From NCBI GenBank assembly GCA_936440205.1, contig OW387147.1, positions 30,219,629-30,283,628 of the forward strand: DNA of 64,000 nucleotides, read 5' to 3'. Below are positions 57,730 to 64,000 of this stretch, in pieces (position 1 is the stretch's first letter; each line of letters opens with the position of its first letter). The notes under the pieces are model-generated. The model did not search any database, was not told where the DNA came from, and worked only from the letters and a program-made list of their open reading frames with translations. The position numbers and the translations under genes were made by a program. The DNA is from Lepidonotus clava (lineage: Eukaryota; Annelida; Polychaeta; Phyllodocida; Polynoidae).

Positions 57730-58876
57730 GACTCAGATGTTTCTTCTCTAAGTTTTATGTGTGAATGGGCGCTAGGTCGAGTACATTCAAGTTGAAACGA
57801 ACGCAATGTGCCTGCACCCTAGGCCTGTTGATGAGAAGATGCAACACATGCTCCGAAACTGAGGGTCACGTTGTCGGTTACGTGAAAAAATGTGCCCTGG
57901 TGAGTGGAGCAGGGTTGCGATCGATGTAACTCATGATCATAGAGATATACAGTGAGTTGGTAGCTAATCACCAACAGGATGAATAGCTCAAGGATAATTA
58001 TTTTAATTTATTCTATACCAACTTCGTAGCGCCTATACGTTCGAATTCATCAGTGTCCTTTCCCGCTAGCAAATTTGGGCTAATGCATATGGTCAGCGTT
58101 ATTTCCCTGCAAGAACATAATCCAAATTTTTTTCCCCCGCTTTAATCCCCTCTTCATGGGTTAATAGGATATTTTCCTGGGTTATTGTATACAATAAAAC
58201 AAAAACAGACCTCGGGGATGACACAGCCAAAGCCGAAGCCCTGAAGGCATAGAGTCGAGTAGACTGACGTCACACAGAGGCCGCGCGTGGCGGGTGGTTC
58301 CATACTCCAGGGCCGGGTCTCATTAACAGGGCCGGCTACTGACCCCCCTGCCAGCCCTGTGGCCAGCTAGACCAGGGGGGACCCCCGACAACATACTGGA
58401 GGGGTGTCAACAGTCAAAATATTTCACTAATTTATCCTATTTTCATAATATTTTCTCAATTTCTTTAGTATGATGGTTTTCGATATGATATACCCAATGT
58501 GTAGGTGGCTCCGTTTCTAAGTGCAGTACCTTGGGTTTGAAAAGGTAACCACTGCAAAATGGAACCACCAAGCGGGGGCGGGGAACGTAAAAATTTTGGT
58601 TATTTATGTATATTTTCTGGTATTGACACACTCGTATTTTGGAGGGCGGTGATCTGTGGTCCCCAAAATTAGGGGGACCTAATTCAGGAGCGGTAATTTT
58701 GGCAGTGGGGACAACCTTCAAAGAGTCAGTGCCCCCCCCCCCCCAGGAGCGGGAGGGACGGGCCCCGTTATGGGAGGATGACCCTAGCTAACCCAGGGGG
58801 GGCTGGGGGATGAGGGCTAATCAGTTAGACACTGACCACCGCCTACGACACACGAACTAGCTCCCGACTCATCAAC

Positions 58877-59455
58877 ATGTCTACAAACGCACCTTCAACC
58901 CCAAACCAAGGGGAAACTGAACCGCATAACGGCCTCTCTGCTCAAATCCCTAAGAGGAAGAGGAAGAGGAGCACAGTGGCAATCAACGCTGCCTCGATTG
59001 ACTCAGTGAGGGAATCAACAACAGCTCAGTTCACATCACTGCACGACCGTTTCGACCGGCTAGAGGCCATGCTCGGGCAACTAGCCCCCACCAACGACCA
59101 TTGCTGCCGGGGGGCTTCCCCGTCAACCAGCCGGCGCACTTCTTCGGGATGTGACACCTTTTCTGACCCCCTCCAGTCCGAAGAAGAGGAGGTGGAGGAT
59201 GACCGGGACACCCAGTGGGCGCGCTTTCTCCTTATGAACCTTCAGGACATTGGTAATCACGACGTCAAGGAGAGGCTTAAGCGGCACTTTGACAACCTGA
59301 CGGTTGAAGCGCTGCGGACTGGGCAGGCGCCGGCAGCTGTAATAGCTGAAGAGAAGGACGGCGAAATCCCCCAGGCGTGTGCACGTGGATATTTCCAAGG
59401 CATTGACGCCGATGGATATCTGATAACGGGGGAAATTGACTATGAGTCAGAGTGA
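58877..59455 (+). CDS. Gag-like region of the DIRS-like element
   Basis: About 192 codons: basic patch (PKRKRKRST), a coiled-coil-like RFDRLEAMLGQL, an acidic stretch (SEEEEVEDD) and a C-terminal helix-rich part. No enzyme motif is present. Position just inside the left end fits a first, structural protein. The last ~125 bases recur at 60081-60222. Confidence 0.45.
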   Translation: MSTNAPSTPNQGETEPHNGLSAQIPKRKRKRSTVAINAASIDSVRESTTAQFTSLHDRFDRLEAMLGQLAPTNDHCCRGASPSTSRRTSSGCDTFSDPLQSEEEEVEDDRDTQWARFLLMNLQDIGNHDVKERLKRHFDNLTVEALRTGQAPAAVIAEEKDGEIPQACARGYFQGIDADGYLITGEIDYESE

Positions 59456-59649
59456 CCAACGGGATCTACTTAAGGTAATTGGGCTTAATTGCAAATTGAG
59501 CCCGCTCCCAGGCTACTGCCCTCATCGTCTATGCCGTACCTCACTCCCCATACTGCCCAGTCTCAGCATGGAAGCTCGCCTGCGACCAGGTCCCTACTCC
59601 ACCAACAGCCCCGGCCTTCCTACTGCCGGGACCACGCCCCCTCACAGCT

Positions 59650-59943
59650 CCCCCACTAGTGGCAGTGATGGGGGAGGCCCTAACACGTGTGGGCAGCCCC
59701 CATGCTGCTCGTGTGACCATGCACTCCCTCCGCCGGGGGGCTGCGTGTGTCGCCGCACAGGCCGGGAGCACCCTGGAGGAGCTGTGCCATCACGGAACGT
59801 CGGGGGCGGGGCGCTCTGGCCTCTCAGCCTATGTACCACCTGAGCGCCTTACCTCTGTCCCAGCCCACCTCGCGGCGGCCCTTGGCCCCATAAATCGGGA
59901 CAGAGACGGCACCACGGCCAGGACGGCCAATACCGCCTCATAG
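59650..59943 (+). CDS. Tyrosine-recombinase tail of the DIRS-like element
   Basis: It shows the conserved HSLRRGAA box, a later HG pair (LCHHGTS) and the closing tyrosine in LSAYVP, the catalytic end of the YR family. Only this tail is recognised. A different lineage from the recombinase at 14752-15588 (HSLRKAS, AYIHT). Confidence 0.6.
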   Translation, partial: PPLVAVMGEALTRVGSPHAARVTMHSLRRGAACVAAQAGSTLEELCHHGTSGAGRSGLSAYVPPERLTSVPAHLAAALGPINRDRDGTTARTANTAS

Positions 59944-60080
59944 TGAACACTTAGACTTAGGACTCATATTTACTCGCATCTACTCACTTTTGCTCGCTCC
60001 TACTCGCATATAACCATGTCTCTTAAGTAATAAAATGCCAAAACTTGTATACCATGTGTTGCTCTCAATTACTCAAACTT

Positions 60081-60222
60081 GGTAGCTCTAATAGCTGAAG
60101 AAAACGACTTCGAAATCCCCCAGTCGTGTGCACGTGGATTTTTCCAAGGCATTGACGCCGATGGATTTCTGGTGACGGGGGAAATCCCGGGGGGGAAAAT
60201 GGACTATGAGTGACCAACGTGT
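60081..60222 (+). repeat. Direct repeat of the end of the gag-like region
   Basis: It matches 59336-59463 (CCAAGGCATTGACGCCGATGG shared) with small differences. Either an internal duplication or the edge of a second copy. Confidence 0.7.
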
Positions 60223-60910
60223 TCCTTGGAAAATTCTGTATAAGAAAAAGTAGACTTTAAATATGTAAGATAATACGCAGCGCTTCATATAAAATGCACA
60301 AATTTATGCATCCCAATTGCCACAGAGCCTTTTTTTTGCATGTATGTTATTGTTTCACAGTATTTTTAAAAGCTTTTTTGGTTAATCTGACTATAAATAG
60401 CATATTGCAATGGTGTATTGAAGATATATATAAAAACCTATGACAATCGTTTGGAGCAGGTATATTAATTTTCTAATCTCCATTTTCACTTGTTTAGTGA
60501 CATTTTATAGCCTAATCTCTGACGTTGGCAAAAAAATTTTGTCCAAAATGCAATTATTGAAAAACAGGATGTGGTTCCTCTATAGGCTATAGAAGAACCA
60601 GCTGTCAGACCCAATCATTTCCTTATCAAGTATTGATTTATAAACAGAGCTACCTAAATATTGGGGATAACATATAGATAACCCTCATACCCTGGAAATT
60701 ATGAAAAAAAGGGTTGATAAGTGAAGTATGTCGATTGTTTACACCCCTCCAGTCTGATGTCGGCCCCCCCCCCCCCCCCCCCCCCCCCAGGCCCGGCCGG
60801 TCAGAAGGCCCGGCAGGGGGGTCAGAGGACGGGCCTGTAATGAGAACCGCCCCCCAGTGTGGAACCACCCGCCACGCGCGGCGTCCTGTGTGACGTGAGC
60901 CTACTGGAGT

Positions 60911-61490
60911 CTTACACCACAGAAGTGCCGCGTTATCGGGGGCCGGACACGCGTCGGGTGATTCAAATTGGTCACTCCCGGCACCCGGTGCCCTGAGTGC
61001 CGACAATAGACCAGGGCAAAAAACCCAAGCCGATTATGTCCAAAATAAACCTATTTATGAAATTTTGATATGACCATGCATGTTATGACATGCTTCTTTC
61101 TATATGTTGTGAGTTTCATATGTAGGAAATGAATATATTTAGAGAAAAGCTAATGTTTACAACCGATTCCCTATGGTGCAAAGAGGGCCCACATGGCACC
61201 GTTTTGAACCATTGGGACCCTTGAATGACATTTTTAAATGACATTTTTACTACAGAAGGTGACTAAGAGACCCTTGAATAAGAAAAAGGATTAAGATAGA
61301 ATAATAGGTTTCTGCACAAAGCCACTAAAACTGGAGGGCGTACGTGTACACGAAATTATGGTGACGGAACAACATATACGAATTTGTTTTGGGTAAATAA
61401 CTTTTTTTATTACAGAATATGAGTTAGATGCGCTCGATAAAATAAAAGGAATATGATATAATAATTGTTTGGTCGTTCGATATGATTTAC
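60911..61490. other. Intergenic, includes the 3' flank of gene G
   Basis: No gene. AATAAA for gene G (minus) at 61406-61411 lies 84 bases past its stop codon. Confidence 0.5.
61406..61411 (-). terminator. Likely poly(A) signal of gene G
   Basis: CTGTAATAAAAAAAG on the minus strand, 84 bases after the stop codon. Confidence 0.5.
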
Positions 61491-61494
61491 AAGA

Positions 61495-63109
61495 TTAGGA
61501 ATTATTAACAGATTTGAATTGTTGCTTGAATAAAAAATAACGCCGAAAATTTGTAGCGAAAAAATTGCCCTCCCCGGGGACAAGTCTTTCTGCTAAGGCT
61601 CCAATCTCAAGAATGGTACTCTCTGCCTCGTCCTCCGTCAAATTGCACGTCTTATACGGCCGCCTGCAATTGGTGGTTGGGGACGTCAACGGATTGCCAA
61701 GGTTGCAACTGAAGGTAAAAATGACGAAGCGAAGGGGTAAAACAAGGAGAAGCATCCAGAGATTTAAAAAAAAAAACGAAGGGGGGGGGGAAAGGTGCCT
61801 ACTTAATTGTAAGAATTGAGGAGCACATTCAGGGATTAGAATTTTTACATTAAGAAACGTTAATAAATTAATTAATCAATGTTTATTAATTTTTGCATTT
61901 ATAACGAATGTTATACAGCCGTAAACAGATATATACATATGGGACATTTGGCTCAAAGTTTAACTGATTTAGGGTAAAGGCAGACTCACCTTGGACTGGT
62001 TTCCGGGTTGCATTCGGCTTTCTTTTCATATTGAGCTCCCGCTCCCGCGGGGGGCTGAACATGGGTGGCAATTGGACGATTATCATCCGAGATGACCATC
62101 GGTTCGATGACCATTGGTTCCTGATCAGAGAACTGAACTTTGGGACATGTGGGTGCCTGGCTGGGACTTGTTTCCTGGTTGCAGTCCACGGCTTTCTTTT
62201 CTTCCCCCTTTTGACCGTCATCGTCCAAGATGACCACTGGTTCGCGATCAACTACTTTGGGACTTGTGGTTGGCTGAATATAGATCGGATATATATAGAG
62301 TGCGTGAGTGTGTGACAACTGTAAATTAAATGAAACTGAAAAACGCTACAAAACCCACCCAACGCTACGGGATGCGGTGGGTAGGCGGTAACAAAAACAG
62401 GCTATTACAAATTATCTTTTAAATATCTTTAGCAAAAGAGAATGAACTATTGAAGTGGTGTGATTTAAATGTAACTTACACGGAGCTTAAGCCTTAGGCT
62501 GCGCTTGCCCTTAGTCGGAGTAAGATTCCAAGAGTTCGAGGTCATCCTTGCTCGGCTGTTGATAGATGGATGAGCTACTCGCTTGGCTGAGTGCTATAGC
62601 TACCAAGCGCCATTTGCATAAGTGCAGAGATTACACACAAACCAACCTTTGTTCTACTAGATTTAGGGGAAACCAATCTTTCAGGTCGCACCACACATGC
62701 ATATGGCCAGAGTCAGGAGAACTGCGGAAAGACGCGCCCATTAAATTGGTGCTTACATGGAGTGTAGACACATTAAGACGCCGCCAAAGTTGAGGGTCTT
62801 AAAAGTATTATGAGCTACACGGACTTTGGTGGAACAATATAGTTAACACACTCTGATCAACACTTCTTGACACCCCAGAAGGCGTAGGGAAACTTAGAAA
62901 GTAGGAGTAAAATAGTAGCAATAGTACAATAAACACTGCGTGTGCAATAAGTCAGATTGTAATACTATGATTTTTCAGGGATAATGGTGGAGTAAGACTT
63001 ACCCTCCTTGACACGTTTTAGAGGAAGTGGTTTCAGACAAGCCCGAGCCTGTCGAATGTATGAGTTCAAATTCTTCCCGTGCAGGTCTCAAATAACACAC
63101 TCCAGGCAT
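61495..63109 (-). CDS. Gene G: four-exon protein with SUMO-interaction-like repeats
   Basis: Predicted 226 residues. Exons are 63109-63003, 62555-62480, 62273-61990 and 61708-61495, phases 2, 0, 2. Exon 1 is MPGVCYLRPAREEFELIHST then SETTSSKTC. Exon 2 is basic (TPTKGKRSLRLKLR), a possible nuclear signal. Exon 3 holds two imperfect repeats of about 45 residues: SPKVVDREPVVILDDDG...CNQETSP and CPKVQFSDQEPMVI...ISDDN...CNPETSP. VVILDDD (74-80) and MVISDDN (120-126) fit SUMO-interaction motifs, a hydrophobic core beside acids. Exon 4 is Cys-containing (CRRPYKTCNL) then a helical LTEDEAESTILEIGALAERL. Function unknown; a nuclear, SUMO-linked role is inferred. A start further in (62545) is possible. 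An exon 1 copy lies at 42590-42668. Confidence 0.6.
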
Positions 63110-63783
63110 AGTAATAGTATATCCGTGCTCGTACCATTTACACAGTTACATGAAAACATTTAAAAGAACGCATTAGATATCCGATTACCTCAAAGAAGTG
63201 TAAAGGCTGGTTTCCACCAGCCAATTTAGCTCCCGATTTCGAAAATCGGCATTTGAAATTTTGGTTGATCATCGACATGTTACATATCATTAAAACAGAG
63301 TTTAAATACTCTTTCATATGATATGTAGGATGCTTTGTCATATTACTGGTGAAAAATAATTAATTAGCCAAATTCTGACAGTCAGAATCGGCTAGTGGTA
63401 ACCTTGCTTATTAATTCTATACTGAAATGATTAAAGGATCCGTCATTTTCATACTCTGAAGTTTAATCATTGACACACGTTGACAACTTCTCAATTCCTG
63501 CTTTTCCTACACCTACCTATCCCACTTATCCTCCTATATATCCCTAACTCATTCTCTTTCTATGAATTTAATTACTCAGTTATTTAAATAACTTTTCTTC
63601 CTCTGATACCACGAGTACCTCTGACAACTGTTATAGAATGTTTTTGCAAAACCTGTTTAAGTTACACCGATCATTCCAAAATTTGTAATCAGGAACGACG
63701 CCCAAAGATCAAGTAATAGGCTTTAGTCAGTGATGCAATCGTTCAGTGAAAACTGGTGTTTGTCATGACTGTAAATGGATGCT
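63110..63783. other. Upstream of gene G, no gene
   Basis: AT-rich. A fold-back pair near 63212-63230 (GGCTGGTTTCCACC) and 63390-63407 resembles the one at 28437-28546. No exon is supported. Confidence 0.4.
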
Positions 63784-64000
63784 AGTGGATCAGGGTATGA
63801 AGTGGGATCTGTAATAGGCCCAATCTTGTTTCTAATCTACATAAATGACCTTGTGATAGTTGCAAATCGCCATTATGTCAATATCCTTTTGTATGCGGAT
63901 GATGCAGTCATTTACTGTGCTGGGTCTGATGTATCTATTATAGAAAGTAAACTGGTTATGAATGATATAGCTATTTGGTGTAGTAAAAACTATATCAAAT
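63784..64000 (+). mobile_element. LINE reverse-transcriptase fragment, runs off the window
   Basis: The plus-strand reading contains GSVIGPILFLIYINDL, then NILLYADDAVIYCAGSD and a helical SKLVMNDIAIWC, the palm of a non-LTR reverse transcriptase with its YADD catalytic pair. The family block before it (usually G-V-P-Q-G-S) reads GYEVGS, so this copy is likely degraded. Orientation is opposite to the LINE at 34411-37330 and the sequence differs from it. Upstream similarity fades. Confidence 0.75.

Larger units (their letters stand above)
58255..60910 (+). mobile_element. DIRS-like element with inverted terminal repeats, broken
   Basis: The two ends, about 58255-58530 and 60625-60910, are inverted copies (CGCGCGTGGCGGGTGGTTCC and inverse are shared). 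Inside on the plus strand are a gag-like region and the tail of a tyrosine recombinase. Inverted ends plus a YR point to the DIRS group in the narrow sense. No reverse transcriptase is seen, so it is broken or a reduced derivative. Moderately old: the two ends differ at many positions. A Crypton-like element is the alternative. Confidence 0.6.

Noticed and set aside
42500-63200. Polinton/Maverick or other large capsid-bearing element
   Set aside because: No DNA polymerase B, capsid, ATPase or retroviral-type integrase was recognised; only exon-sized inverted matches exist.
1-64000. CRISPR arrays, rRNA genes, bacterial operons
   Set aside because: No regular spacer-repeat array, rRNA core sequence or prokaryotic gene order was seen.

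Overview
The window is animal nuclear DNA. It is AT-rich, with spliced genes (GT-AG introns, consistent reading phase across exons) in a sea of transposon debris. An MS4A-like four-membrane-span gene, two kinds of tyrosine-recombinase (YR) retrotransposon, LINEs, a tRNA-derived repeat and many small inverted-repeat elements suggest a marine invertebrate, perhaps a deuterostome or a lophotrochozoan. I cannot name the species. No bacterial gene, operon or CRISPR array is present. Exon structures were worked out by hand from splice sites and phase, so each is a prediction.

Region by region. 1-13.5 kb holds a broken MS4A-like paralogue (exons near 1.0-1.14 and 3.67-3.73 kb), cut up by at least four transposons, then a 5.7 kb element with ~660 bp inverted ends. 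11.5-20.6 kb (minus) is a complete-looking six-exon MS4A-like gene of 212 residues. Its 6.4 kb first intron contains a young Ngaro-type YR retrotransposon at 14.13-19.07 kb. 20.8-25.3 kb shows no gene.

25.3-41.9 kb (minus) carries three paralogous genes (called A, B, C here) of 228-235 residues. Each has a signal peptide, an acidic or His/Asp-rich middle exon and a conserved eight-cysteine last exon. I do not recognise this secreted family. B and C lie in two ~4 kb duplicated units separated by ~5 kb that includes a 5'-truncated LINE (34.4-37.3 kb).

42.5-63.1 kb is G+C-richer and crowded with small elements that have long G or C runs. It holds four predicted genes of unknown function: E (plus, proline-rich), D (minus, five exons), F (minus, one exon) and G (minus, four exons with SUMO-interaction-like motifs). 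Partial copies of an F exon and a G exon lie at the left of this block in mirror orientation. A broken DIRS-like element with inverted ends sits between F and G. The window ends in a LINE reverse-transcriptase fragment.

What ties the window together is duplication followed by insertion. The MS4A pair, the B/C pair and the mirrored F/G exon copies give before-and-after views that date several insertions relative to each other.
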